From NCBI RefSeq assembly GCF_900109455.1, contig NZ_FOAG01000005.1, positions 186,001 through 250,000 on the forward strand: a stretch of 64,000 bases of DNA, read 5' to 3'. The DNA is from Roseovarius azorensis. GTDB lineage: Bacteria > Pseudomonadota > Alphaproteobacteria > Rhodobacterales > Rhodobacteraceae. Position 1 is the stretch's first letter, and each line of letters begins with the position of its first letter. The notes beneath the pieces are model-generated. The model was not told the origin of the DNA, ran no database searches, and saw nothing but the letters and a program-made list of their open reading frames with translations. This document shows, in pieces, positions 45,662-54,344 of the stretch. Both the position numbers and the translations under genes were made by a program.

Positions 45662-46617
45662 TTGGCAGCCTTCGTGGTGGCGGTGGGCCAATCAATGGTT
45701 TCGCGCCGCTGATAAGGAGTGAACCAGTCGGGATCGGTGCGGTATTCCACCCGCCCGCCGGGCCAGAGCCGCGCCACTGCCCGCCGCGACGACAGACAGA
45801 AGGCATGCACCGACATCTGCATGCCACCCGTGTGGCAATAGCCCACCTCGATATTGCAGTCGATCACCATGTTCTTGCCGACAAACCCCATCGCCCCCAT
45901 GCCGATGGAATTGCCCAGTTCCTTGAACTCATCTTCCAGTGCCGCGATCTTCGGATCGGGGTTGCGATCCCCCACCACACGCAGACAGGCGGCGCGCTTG
46001 CCCAGCACCATGCAGGTATCCTTGGACCCCCCAAGGCCGATACCGATGATCGCCGGCTGACAGGCCAGCCCGCGCTTGCCGAATGCCAACAGGCTGTCGA
46101 GGTAGAAACGCTTGATCCCCTCGATCCCGTCAGAGGGAAAGAGCATGCGGTAATCCGTACCAAAGAGGCCCCCTTTATGTACGGTGATGAGGTCGATCCA
46201 GTCGCCCCCCGGCTCATAGCCATATTCGATTTCAGGTGCGCCTATGCCGACATTGTTGTTGTGATCGGTCCGCCAGAGCGGATGCACCCGGTTGGGGCGC
46301 AGTGGCACACCGTTTGTGGCGTTCGCCGTGGCCTGGCGCAGGGCCGTCTCCAGGGCAACCGGGCCGCCCTCGACCCGCGCCTCGTTGCCCATCTTCACAT
46401 ACCAGCGCGGACAGCCGGTATCGCCGCACATGGCACGACGGTCCTCCTTCGCGGCCTTATAATTTTCCAGCATGGCCTGCAGGACGAAGGACGACAGATC
46501 CCCGTCCTCACTCTCAGCCGCCGCCTGAAGCCCCGTCAGATAATCCTCGGGAATTTCAATCGCGGCCTTGTCCATGAGCGTCTCGGCAGTTTTCTGGATC
46601 AGGTCGATGGAAATCAT
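45658..46617 (-). CDS. Class I fumarase/L-tartrate dehydratase, alpha subunit ([4Fe-4S])
   Basis: A 319-residue protein of the Fumerase domain. Candidate [4Fe-4S] cysteines are in AMCGDTGCPRWYV near residue 64, GLACQPAIIGIGLGG near residue 190 and GYCHTGGMQMSVHA near residue 265. Sequence alone does not separate fumarase from tartrate, mesaconate or related dehydratases. It overlaps the flavoprotein gene (ATGA), so the dehydrogenation product can pass straight to hydration. Confidence 0.9.
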   Translation of the reverse strand: MISIDLIQKTAETLMDKAAIEIPEDYLTGLQAAAESEDGDLSSFVLQAMLENYKAAKEDRRAMCGDTGCPRWYVKMGNEARVEGGPVALETALRQATANATNGVPLRPNRVHPLWRTDHNNNVGIGAPEIEYGYEPGGDWIDLITVHKGGLFGTDYRMLFPSDGIEGIKRFYLDSLLAFGKRGLACQPAIIGIGLGGSKDTCMVLGKRAACLRVVGDRNPDPKIAALEDEFKELGNSIGMGAMGFVGKNMVIDCNIEVGYCHTGGMQMSVHAFCLSSRRAVARLWPGGRVEYRTDPDWFTPYQRRETIDWPTATTKAAK

Positions 46618-48368
46618 TGTGCTGCCACCAGTGTTTCGGGTTCGCCCTCGGGCAGGATCGTCTCACCCGGGCGCACGATGGTGAATTGAACCGGCTCGCG
46701 GCGCACATTGAGACCGGCGCCCGTTTGCGTGATGACCGTAAAATAAGAAGCGTCCAGATCGCCCTCTTCGGGAAAATCTTCGCGGTAATGCGCCCCGCGC
46801 GAGTTTTCACGCGCGAGACCGGCAAGAATGATCGCTTGAGACACATCGCAGAGCGAGCGCAGATTGAGCCAGTCATGCCATGTGAGGTTAAAGGCAAGGT
46901 TGTCACCCGCAACACCCACTTCCATCAGTTCATCCGAGATCCCGGAGATCCGGATCAGCCCGCGCTCCATCCCCGTTGCCGTGCGCATCACGCCGACATC
47001 CTCCCACATCGCCTCTTGCAGGGTGTGGCGCAAGGTATGCACCGGCCCCGGTTTGGCGCGCAAAGGATGCAGCGCGCGGTCGATCTCGGCCTGCAACACC
47101 TCTGGACAGGGATCGCGCAATGCGCCCATGCTGCGGATATCCGCGCCCATCACGTCGCCCGCCACCCCGCCATAGACGGTGGAGTTGGCCACGCCATTGC
47201 CCCCCAGCCGGTTGGAGCCATGCGCGCCGCCTGCATCCTCTCCGGCCACGTAAAGCCCCTCCATCGCGGTGCGCGTGTCGGGGTCGACCACCACACCGCC
47301 CATGAAGTAATGAGCGGTCGGAACCACCTCGACCAGCCCGCCAGCGAGGTCAAAGCCGCTATCAGCGCAGCGTTTGACCATGCCGGGGAATTTCGCGCGC
47401 ACATTCTCGGGGCCAAGGTGAGCCATCGAGATAAAGACGCCACCGTGCTCTGAAGTGTTGTTCTTGCGCATCTCCGCATAAATCGCACGGCTGACCACAT
47501 CGCGCGTCGCGCGCTCGCCCTTGGCGTCATAGTCGAACATGAAGCGGTTTTGTGCGCCGTTGAGCAATTGACCGCCCGCGCCGCGCAACCCCTCTTCCAG
47601 AACCGTGCCGGTCATCCGCGTGTGATCGCCCGCCAGGAGGCCCGTTGGGTGAAACTGCACCATTTCCATATCGCGCAGCGGCAGACCGGCACGCAGCGCC
47701 ATGGCGAGGCCATCCATCGTCTTGTCGCCCGAGGGGGTGTTGTATTTGTACATGGTGGGACCGCCGCCCGTGGCCATGAGCACCGTCTTGGCCCGGACCA
47801 GACGAAAGCCGCCGCTGCGCATGTCGATGAAGAGTACGCCGGCCAAAGCGCTACCGTCGCGCGTGGGGATGAGTCCGATTGCGCGATGCTCTTGCAGCTT
47901 TTCCATGGGCTGCGCCAGAACCTGCTCCATCAGGCGACTGATTATCTCGATGCCGGTCAGGTCGCCCTTGTGGACCGTGCGGTCGGCGGTTTGCCCGGCA
48001 AAGGCCTTCTGATGCAGACTGCCATCGGGGTTGCGGTCAAAGAAGCAGCCGATTTCATTTTCAAGCTCATGGATACGCACCACAGCCTGCTCGCAGAGTT
48101 TCCACGCCATATCCTGATTGGGCAGCCATTTGCCGCCGCGGATCGTGTCCATGAAATGCCGCTCGACGCTGTCGCCGCCGCCCAGCGCGACGTTATAGCC
48201 GCCCTGCACCATGCGGGTGCAGCCGCATTTGCCGATCAGCCCCTTGACGGCAATGGTAATCCGCGTGCCTTCGGGCGCCGATTGCTGTGCGTGAAGGGCG
48301 GCAAATAGGCCCGCGCCGCCGGTGCCGATAATCAGGATGTCGGTATCGTGCCGGTCGATATGGGTCAT
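46614..48368 (-). CDS. Fumarate reductase/succinate dehydrogenase-like flavoprotein subunit
   Basis: A 584-residue FAD protein. It has the N-terminal dinucleotide fold (IIGTGGAGLFAALHA) and the dicarboxylate site: MVQFHPTGLL, TRDVVSRAIYAE, TAHYFMGGVVVD and HGSNRLGGNG, so the residues for hydride and proton transfer are kept. The position of the FAD-linking His of SdhA/FrdA is Cys50 (GCTRMVQGG), so flavin is probably not linked through 8-alpha-histidyl. It is the catalytic subunit of a membrane complex with the three genes upstream. The natural substrate may be a dicarboxylate other than succinate. Confidence 0.9.
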   Translation of the reverse strand: MTHIDRHDTDILIIGTGGAGLFAALHAQQSAPEGTRITIAVKGLIGKCGCTRMVQGGYNVALGGGDSVERHFMDTIRGGKWLPNQDMAWKLCEQAVVRIHELENEIGCFFDRNPDGSLHQKAFAGQTADRTVHKGDLTGIEIISRLMEQVLAQPMEKLQEHRAIGLIPTRDGSALAGVLFIDMRSGGFRLVRAKTVLMATGGGPTMYKYNTPSGDKTMDGLAMALRAGLPLRDMEMVQFHPTGLLAGDHTRMTGTVLEEGLRGAGGQLLNGAQNRFMFDYDAKGERATRDVVSRAIYAEMRKNNTSEHGGVFISMAHLGPENVRAKFPGMVKRCADSGFDLAGGLVEVVPTAHYFMGGVVVDPDTRTAMEGLYVAGEDAGGAHGSNRLGGNGVANSTVYGGVAGDVMGADIRSMGALRDPCPEVLQAEIDRALHPLRAKPGPVHTLRHTLQEAMWEDVGVMRTATGMERGLIRISGISDELMEVGVAGDNLAFNLTWHDWLNLRSLCDVSQAIILAGLARENSRGAHYREDFPEEGDLDASYFTVITQTGAGLNVRREPVQFTIVRPGETILPEGEPETLVAAQ

Positions 48369-48709
48369 CAGATCGCCCTCAGGAAGAACGTGCCCGACAG
48401 GAAGAGTGCGACGCCAACCGCTCCTGCGGCCAGCGTCTTTTGTCGGTTCGACCAGGGCAGGAACTCCAGCGCCATCAGGCGCAGCCCTCCGAACATATGG
48501 ACCGCGAGCAGAAACACGAGGCCGAATTCGGCGACCTTGACCAGAGGATGCTCGGCAAGGGTCAGAAATCCGTCAAGCCGCGCGGGCGCAGTGATTGCCT
48601 GCGACAGGAGCCAGAAATGCGCCGGCAGAAACAGCGCCAGCGTCAGCCCCGATAATCGGTGCAGCACAAAAGCGAGCCAGAGGGGGTGCGAGCGTGGCGG
48701 CTGCTTCAT
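48368..48709 (-). CDS. Succinate dehydrogenase-like membrane anchor, cytochrome b556 (SdhC-type) subunit
   Basis: A 113-residue protein with three helices. LAFVLHRLSGLTLALFLPAHF near residue 12 contains the HR-x-SG quinone-site motif of SdhC, and LLAVHMFGGLRLM near residue 68 supplies a likely haem-ligand His. The start at 48709 (MKQPPRSH) overlaps the other anchor gene by ATGA; an earlier in-frame ATG would lie within it. Confidence 0.85.
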   Translation of the reverse strand: MKQPPRSHPLWLAFVLHRLSGLTLALFLPAHFWLLSQAITAPARLDGFLTLAEHPLVKVAEFGLVFLLAVHMFGGLRLMALEFLPWSNRQKTLAAGAVGVALFLSGTFFLRAI

Positions 48710-49038
48710 GGCAGCGTCACCGCGAACGCCGCGCTGAGCCCCAACACCAGCAGGGGCGCACAAATACCCCATGTCAGTGCCGCAAGGACCATACCGCCCA
48801 GGCCCAGCCATTCATGCACGATCACACGCAACCCGATGGCGGCATGCACGGACACCGCCACGACAAAAAGCCCGTAGAACAGGAACCACAACAGACTGCC
48901 CTGGGTCCGGCCAAGGATCTCCGCAGTGGTTAGCCCACCCTGAATGGCGTAAATCATCACCGCGATATGACCCAGAACCAGTGGTGCCATTACCAGCGCA
49001 CTCAGCCGTTGGAGCATGTAAAGCCGCAGGTCAAGCAT
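48706..49038 (-). CDS. Succinate dehydrogenase-like membrane anchor, second subunit (SdhD-type)
   Basis: A 110-residue protein with three helices. LYMLQRLSALVMAPLVLGHIAVM near the N-terminus and VAVSVHAAIGLRVIVHEWLG near residue 60 give conserved His residues suitable for haem b binding. It forms the membrane anchor with the 113-residue partner. It overlaps the iron-sulfur subunit gene by 8 bp. Confidence 0.83.
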   Translation of the reverse strand: MLDLRLYMLQRLSALVMAPLVLGHIAVMIYAIQGGLTTAEILGRTQGSLLWFLFYGLFVVAVSVHAAIGLRVIVHEWLGLGGMVLAALTWGICAPLLVLGLSAAFAVTLP

Positions 49039-49765
49039 CGCGTTTCCTCCGCAGGGCCGCCTTGACCGTCTCGCGCTTCAGCCCGGCAATCGCGCGCATC
49101 GGGTTGAGCGCGTTAGGGCAATATTGCGCGCAACTGCCCATCGAGTGACAATTGTGACAGCCCCCCTTGCCAGAGACCGCTGCCAGAATGCCAGAACGAT
49201 TCGCATCCCGGCTGTCATTGAGCAGGGTCCATGCGCGTTGCAGCGCTGCCGGCCCCAGATACTCAGGATTGCCCGCCACCGTATCGCAGGCCGCATAGCA
49301 GATGCCGCAGTTGATGCATTCGATCCCCAGATCAGCCTCTGCCCGGTCGGGGCTGTTGGCTGTGATCGGGTCGGAATCCTCGAGCCGTCCGCGCGTTGGG
49401 TGATGCCGCGCCTCAGCGGCAACCCATTTGTCAAAGAACGGATCCATATCCGTCACAAGATCCTTGATCACAGGCAGGTTGCGCAGCGGCGCGATCTCCA
49501 GCCGACCGTTCTGCACCACACGGCTCACATGCGTCCGGCAGGTCCATCGCGGCACGCCATTGATCATCATCGCGCAAGAGCCGCACATCCCCACCCGACA
49601 GGAGAAACGATAGCTGAGCGTCGGATCGACCGCCTGCTGAATCCATGTCACCACATCCAGAACGGTTTGGCTGTCACGGGCGGGAACGTCAAAGCGGTCC
49701 GTACGGGACGCCTCTGTCGTGCCGCGCTGCACGATCACTTCCAACATGTCAGGTTTTTTGGTCAC
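49031..49765 (-). CDS. Succinate dehydrogenase/fumarate reductase-like iron-sulfur subunit
   Basis: A 244-residue protein. The N-terminal [2Fe-2S] domain has CRVGMCGSCAMMINGVPRWTC. The C-terminal domain has CINCGICYAACD for a [4Fe-4S] cluster and CHSMGSCAQYCPNALNP for the [3Fe-4S] cluster, with one extra Cys three residues before the latter. It carries electrons from the flavoprotein to quinone at the anchor. It is the first gene of a six-gene overlapping operon. MLEVIVQ at 49747 is an alternative start. Confidence 0.9.
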   Translation of the reverse strand: MTKKPDMLEVIVQRGTTEASRTDRFDVPARDSQTVLDVVTWIQQAVDPTLSYRFSCRVGMCGSCAMMINGVPRWTCRTHVSRVVQNGRLEIAPLRNLPVIKDLVTDMDPFFDKWVAAEARHHPTRGRLEDSDPITANSPDRAEADLGIECINCGICYAACDTVAGNPEYLGPAALQRAWTLLNDSRDANRSGILAAVSGKGGCHNCHSMGSCAQYCPNALNPMRAIAGLKRETVKAALRRKRDA

Positions 49766-50070
49766 AATGCCCCATGCCTGGCTGGATTGGCTGAGCTTTG
49801 CTTATAACTATCAGATCAGCTAACAAAAAGGAATAAATGCTAAAATTTTCCGTAAGTAAAAATATCAAAAATCCCTGCATGCCTGCGACAGACGCAGACA
49901 TGCGGCAGCATCGGTGCGCTGCGTCCGCGACAGCCATCACATCAGAGAGATTTGCCAATGCCCGGATTTTGTGCATGGTTGAGGGTTAAGCGGGCAATAA
50001 CCCGCAACAAACCCGCTATAGCACAAAGATTCTGATTGCGCAGGGTCATGGACAGGGAAACCATCATCCC
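49766..50070. other. Divergent promoter region between the dehydrogenase and Anbu operons
   Basis: 305 bases without a gene. Positions 49795-49875 are AT-rich, unlike the surroundings, and should hold promoter elements for the leftward dehydrogenase operon. The part after 49940 leads to the ATP-grasp gene. I see no strong palindrome, terminator or RNA structure that I can support. Confidence 0.5.
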
Positions 50071-51486
50071 ATGGATATGTTCGATGAGATGCAGGGGCCG
50101 AGGGGGCAGGTACGCGAACCCTTTTCCACTTTCGACGCATGGCTCGGCAAAGAGGACCCCGCCCGCCTGCGCGCCAAACAGCGCGAGGCCGAGGATCTCT
50201 TTCGCCTCACCGGCATCACCTTCAACGTCTACGGCCGCTCCGAGGCCGAGGAGCGGTTGATCCCGTTCGATATCATCCCGCGGATTATCTCGGCGCGCGA
50301 ATGGCAGCGGTTGGAGCGCGGTATCGAACAGCGGGTGCGCGCGATCAACGCCTTCTTGCATGACATCTATCACCGGCAGGAAGTCCTGCGCGCCGGTCGC
50401 GTACCGCAGGAAATGATCTCAGGCAATGAGGCGTTCCTGCCTCAGATGATCGGGGTCACGCCACCGGGCGGGGTCTATACGCATATCACCGGCATTGATC
50501 TGGTGCGCACCGGACCGGACGATTTTTTTGTGCTCGAGGATAACGCACGCACGCCGTCGGGTGTCAGCTACATGCTGGAAAACCGCGAGACCATGTTGCG
50601 GATGTTCCCCGAACTTTTCAGTCAGACCCGGGTGCGCCCGGTCTCGGACTACCCGCGCAACCTGCGCCGCTCGCTTGCCGCATCGGCGCCTCCGGCCTGC
50701 GAGGGCGTTCCGACGGTGGCGGTGCTGACCCCCGGCATCTACAATTCAGCCTATTACGAACACGCCTTTCTGGCCGACAAGATGGGCGTGGAACTGGTCG
50801 AGGGGCACGATCTGCGCGTCGTCGATGGCCGCGTCGCCATGCGCACCACCCGCGGCTATCAACCCATCGACGTGCTTTATCGCCGGGTTGATGACGATTT
50901 TCTCGATCCGCTCAACTTCAACCCCGATTCCGCGCTTGGCGTGCCGGGGATCATGGATGTCTACCGCGCAGGTGGCATCACCATCGCCAATGCACCGGGT
51001 ACGGGTATTTCAGATGACAAGGCGATCTACAGCTACATGCCCGAGATCGTCGAATTCTACACCGGCGAGCGACCAATCCTGCAAAACGTACCTACCTGGC
51101 GCTGCAACGAGAAAGATAGCCTCGAACATGTGCTGGCCAACCTGTCCGAACTGGTCGTCAAGGAGGTGCATGGCTCGGGCGGTTATGGCATGCTGATCGG
51201 CCCCGCCGCGAGCAGAAAGGAACTCAGGGAGTTCGAACGAAAGCTGCGCGCCCGCCCCGGCAATTACATCGCGCAGCCCACGCTCAGCCTCTCGACCGTG
51301 CCGATCTTCACCAACAAGGGGCTGGCTCCGCGGCATGTCGATCTGCGCCCCTTTGTCCTGATGTCGCCCGAAGGGATCAATGTCACCCCCGGTGGCCTGA
51401 CGCGGGTGGCGATGAAAAAGGGCTCGCTGGTGGTGAACTCGTCACAGGGCGGCGGCACCAAGGACACCTGGGTGCTGGAGGACTAG
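50071..51486 (+). CDS. Circularly permuted ATP-grasp family protein
   Basis: A 471-residue protein of the CP_ATPgrasp_1 family (COG2308). Segments ENRETMLRMFPELF near residue 170, VLTPGIYNSAYYEHAFLADKMGVELVEG near residue 220, and LVVKEVHGSGGYGMLIGP near residue 365 (glycine-rich ATP-binding part) identify it. Such proteins are proposed to form an amide or peptide-like bond using ATP. It is the first gene of a compact operon with the alpha-E, transglutaminase and Anbu genes, spaced 3-13 bp. Confidence 0.92.
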   Translation: MDMFDEMQGPRGQVREPFSTFDAWLGKEDPARLRAKQREAEDLFRLTGITFNVYGRSEAEERLIPFDIIPRIISAREWQRLERGIEQRVRAINAFLHDIYHRQEVLRAGRVPQEMISGNEAFLPQMIGVTPPGGVYTHITGIDLVRTGPDDFFVLEDNARTPSGVSYMLENRETMLRMFPELFSQTRVRPVSDYPRNLRRSLAASAPPACEGVPTVAVLTPGIYNSAYYEHAFLADKMGVELVEGHDLRVVDGRVAMRTTRGYQPIDVLYRRVDDDFLDPLNFNPDSALGVPGIMDVYRAGGITIANAPGTGISDDKAIYSYMPEIVEFYTGERPILQNVPTWRCNEKDSLEHVLANLSELVVKEVHGSGGYGMLIGPAASRKELREFERKLRARPGNYIAQPTLSLSTVPIFTNKGLAPRHVDLRPFVLMSPEGINVTPGGLTRVAMKKGSLVVNSSQGGGTKDTWVLED

Positions 51487-51489
51487 GCG

Positions 51490-52431
51490 ATGCTGGGAAA
51501 AACCGCCGGAGGGCTTTTCTGGATGGCGCGCCTGCTGGAGCGGGCCGAGAATACCGCCCGGATGATTGAGACCGGGCAACGCATCGCACTGACGCGCGCG
51601 GGTAGCGGCGCGGATGACTGGCTGTCAGTGCTGCAGGCGGCGGCGATGTCACAGGGTTATCTGGACAAGCATGACGAAATGCTGCCGGAACAGGCGATCG
51701 ACTGGATGCTGCGCGATCCGGACAATCCGACCTCTGTCATGGCCACCATCGCACTGGCGCGCAACAACGCGCGGCTGGTGCGCACGGCGCTGACGCACGA
51801 GGCATGGGAGGCGGTCAACTCCTTCTGGATGCTGCTCAAGGAGGCGCTTGCCCGCAAGGTGCCTACCCGCGACCTGCCCCGCATCCTGTCCCTGATCCGC
51901 GAACGCAATGCGCTGGTGCGTGGCTCTATCCTGGGCACCATGCTGCGCAACGAGATCTATGATTTCATCCGTATCGGCACCTTTATCGAGCGGGCAGACA
52001 ATACCGCGCGGATTCTCGATGTGAAATATTACGTGCTCCTGCCCTCTGCGGCGGCGGTTGGCTCGCGGCTGGACAATGTGCAATGGGACACGATCCTGCG
52101 TTCGGTCAGCGGCGAGGGAGGCTATCGGCTGGCCATTGGCCCGGATGTCACGCCCATGGGCATCGCGCAATTCCTTATCCTCGACAAACGCATGCCGCGC
52201 AGCCTGAATTTCTGCTGCGCCAAGCTGCGGGACAATCTCAATTACCTGGCCACGGATTACGACATGCGCCTGCCCTGTCATCAACAGGCCGATACCCTCT
52301 GTCGCCGATTCATGAGCCACGACATCGACGCGATCTTCGATTATGGCCTGCATGAGTATGTGCAGGAGGTGCTGGGCCATCTGGCCAGTCTGAGCACCCA
52401 GATCGAGATTGACTACAGGTTTTACGGATAG
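51490..52431 (+). CDS. Alpha-E domain-containing protein (COG2307)
   Basis: A 313-residue all-helical protein. MLGKTAGGLFWMARLLERAENTARMIE at the N-terminus and FIRIGTFIERADNTARILDVKYY near residue 155 are the repeated signature of the alpha-E family, ending in YVQEVLGHLASLSTQIEIDY. Its function is not established; it is nearly always encoded with the ATP-grasp and transglutaminase partners, so they likely form one enzyme system. Confidence 0.92.
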   Translation: MLGKTAGGLFWMARLLERAENTARMIETGQRIALTRAGSGADDWLSVLQAAAMSQGYLDKHDEMLPEQAIDWMLRDPDNPTSVMATIALARNNARLVRTALTHEAWEAVNSFWMLLKEALARKVPTRDLPRILSLIRERNALVRGSILGTMLRNEIYDFIRIGTFIERADNTARILDVKYYVLLPSAAAVGSRLDNVQWDTILRSVSGEGGYRLAIGPDVTPMGIAQFLILDKRMPRSLNFCCAKLRDNLNYLATDYDMRLPCHQQADTLCRRFMSHDIDAIFDYGLHEYVQEVLGHLASLSTQIEIDYRFYG

Positions 52432-52434
52432 CAC

Positions 52435-53235
52435 ATGCGCCTCGCGATCAACCACACCACCCGCTACACCTACTCTGCCCCTGTCCCGTATGGCGTGCAG
52501 CAGATCCGGCTCTATCCCAAGCCGACGCGCGGGCAGACCGTGGTTGACTGGGCTATCACGGTCGAGGGGGCGACCAAACAGGTTGAATTTGACGACCACC
52601 ACCGCAACCATGTGATCCTGTTCGGCTTTGACGCCGGTGTGACCGAACTGGTGATCCGCTCACGGGGAGTCGTCGAGATGGCCGACACCGCCGGGATCGT
52701 CGGCCCGCATGAGGGGCTGACCCCGCTCTGGCTGTTTCAGCGCGCCACCGATCACACTCGCGCTGGCAAGGGTTGCCGCGAGATTGTCCGCGCGGTCGAG
52801 GGTGACAACGATCTGGCGCGGCTGCACGACCTGTCGGCGCGAGTACATGGCGCCATCACCTACGAAACAGGCAAGTCAGAGGTCGTCTGGACCGCCGAGG
52901 ACGCGGTCGCGGCGGGGCATGGCGTCTGTCAGGATCACGCCCATGTGTTCATCGCCTGCGCGCGCACGATGGGTCTTCCGGCGCGCTATGTTTCGGGCTA
53001 TCTGCGCATGGACGGACAGGACGAGCAGAGCGCCACTCATGCCTGGGCAGAGGCCCATGTCGAGGGACTGGGCTGGGTCGGATTCGATGTGTCGAACGCG
53101 ATCTCGCCCGATACGCGCTATGTGCGGGTGGCCACCGGCCTCGATTACACAGAGGCCGCGCCGGTCATCGGCCATCGTTACGGTCCGGCAGAGGAAAACA
53201 TGGCTGTCAGCCTGAGGGTGACGCAGCAACAGTGA
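52435..53235 (+). CDS. Transglutaminase family protein, Anbu-operon type
   Basis: A 266-residue protein with an N-terminal bacterial transglutaminase-like domain (LAINHTTRYTYSAPVPYG) and a papain-like core. The triad is visible as Cys in GHGVCQDHAHVF near residue 163, His in SATHAWAEAHV near residue 200 and Asp in GWVGFDVSNAI near residue 215. It may hydrolyse the amide-like product made by the ATP-grasp/alpha-E pair, or modify proteins. It lies 13 bp before Anbu. Confidence 0.92.
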   Translation: MRLAINHTTRYTYSAPVPYGVQQIRLYPKPTRGQTVVDWAITVEGATKQVEFDDHHRNHVILFGFDAGVTELVIRSRGVVEMADTAGIVGPHEGLTPLWLFQRATDHTRAGKGCREIVRAVEGDNDLARLHDLSARVHGAITYETGKSEVVWTAEDAVAAGHGVCQDHAHVFIACARTMGLPARYVSGYLRMDGQDEQSATHAWAEAHVEGLGWVGFDVSNAISPDTRYVRVATGLDYTEAAPVIGHRYGPAEENMAVSLRVTQQQ

Positions 53236-53248
53236 CAGAGGTTGGCCG

Positions 53249-53980
53249 GTGACCTATTGCGTGGGATTGTGCCTGGATCGTGGGATCGTATTCATGTCGG
53301 ACACCCGCACCAATGCGGGGCTCGACAACATCTCGACCTTTCGCAAGCTGCACAGCTGGCAGATACCCGAAGAGCGAGCGCTGGTGTTGCTCACCGCCGG
53401 CAATCTGGCAACCACGCAGGCGGTGATCAGCCTGCTCGAGGAACGCACCAAGGCGCATGAGGAACGCGACCCGACAATCCTGTCCGTGCCCTCGATGTTT
53501 CAGGCCGCGCGACTGGTCGCGGGCACCCTGCGCAACGTGATCGACACCCACGCCACCACTGGACAACGCGCCGACAGCAGTTTCAACGCCACGATGATCC
53601 TGGGCGGTCAGATCAAGGGCGGGCCGCCGCGCCTGTTTCTGATCTACCCCGAGGGCAATTTTATCGAAGCCAGCGACGAGACGCCGTTCTTCCAGATTGG
53701 CGAGACCAAATATGGCCGCCCGATTCTAGTGCGGGCCTATGAACGCGGAATGAGCTTTGCCGATGCGATGAAACTGTTGCTGGTCAGCTTTGATTCGACA
53801 ATCAAGGCCAATCTCTCGGTGGGCCTGCCGATTGATGTCTGCCTTTATGAAACTGACAGCCTGACCTTGCCCGGGATCCGGCGCATTGAGACCGACGATC
53901 CCTATTTTCGCAGAATATCGGACGGTTGGGGCGACGCCCTCAAGCAGGCATTCGAGAGCCTGCCAAATCCTGAGATCTGA
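53249..53980 (+). CDS. Anbu (ancestral beta subunit) proteasome-type peptidase
   Basis: A 243-residue Ntn-hydrolase of the Anbu/BPH family. With the GTG start, Thr is residue 2 (MTYCVGLCLD) and becomes the N-terminal nucleophile after Met removal. SDTRTNAGLD gives the Asp and FRKLHSW the Lys of the catalytic set; STIKANLSVGLPID is another family segment. Anbu assembles into open helical or ring particles in other bacteria. It is the last gene of the ATP-grasp/alpha-E/transglutaminase operon, a known conserved association. Confidence 0.92.
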   Translation: MTYCVGLCLDRGIVFMSDTRTNAGLDNISTFRKLHSWQIPEERALVLLTAGNLATTQAVISLLEERTKAHEERDPTILSVPSMFQAARLVAGTLRNVIDTHATTGQRADSSFNATMILGGQIKGGPPRLFLIYPEGNFIEASDETPFFQIGETKYGRPILVRAYERGMSFADAMKLLLVSFDSTIKANLSVGLPIDVCLYETDSLTLPGIRRIETDDPYFRRISDGWGDALKQAFESLPNPEI

Positions 53981-54344
53981 CCGGAGCCGGAGCGAGGCGT
54001 CAGCGCGTCCGGCACGGCCTGATGCTGCAACGCGGCATCGCGCCTCTCTGCAACCGCGAAAAAATCGGGCGCAGCCCCGGCCAACCGTCTAAAAAATCGG
54101 CATTCTCGTTGATGCGCCCCCTCGAAACGCATGGGCATGTGGTCGCGGCAGTCGGCGCGGTGTTGGATGGCGTTGCTTGATGAAAGCGCACATACCGTCC
54201 AGCGGCCCTGATCCTGGAAGACAGACACCGCTGGACGGCAACAACATCGTGATGCTGCGGCAAACAGCCTAGCAGCCGGATCAGGGCTTGAAAAGCCTCC
54301 GGCGGGCCCATGCACGCAGCCCGGACATGGGAGTCTTGTGGACA
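53981..54344. other. Upstream region of the urea transport operon
   Basis: 364 bases between Anbu and urtA with no gene that I can support. It should contain the urt promoter. The main structure is the 11-bp inverted repeat at 54195-54238. I cannot identify a clear sigma-54 or NtcA-like element. Confidence 0.5.
54195..54238. promoter_or_regulatory. Long inverted repeat upstream of urtA
   Basis: CCGTCCAGCGG and CCGCTGGACGG are perfect 11-bp complementary arms separated by 22 bases, ending 106 bp before urtA. It could fold in the Anbu-operon transcript or the urt leader, or be a DNA site for a regulator. No T-run follows, so it is not a standard terminator. Confidence 0.5.
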
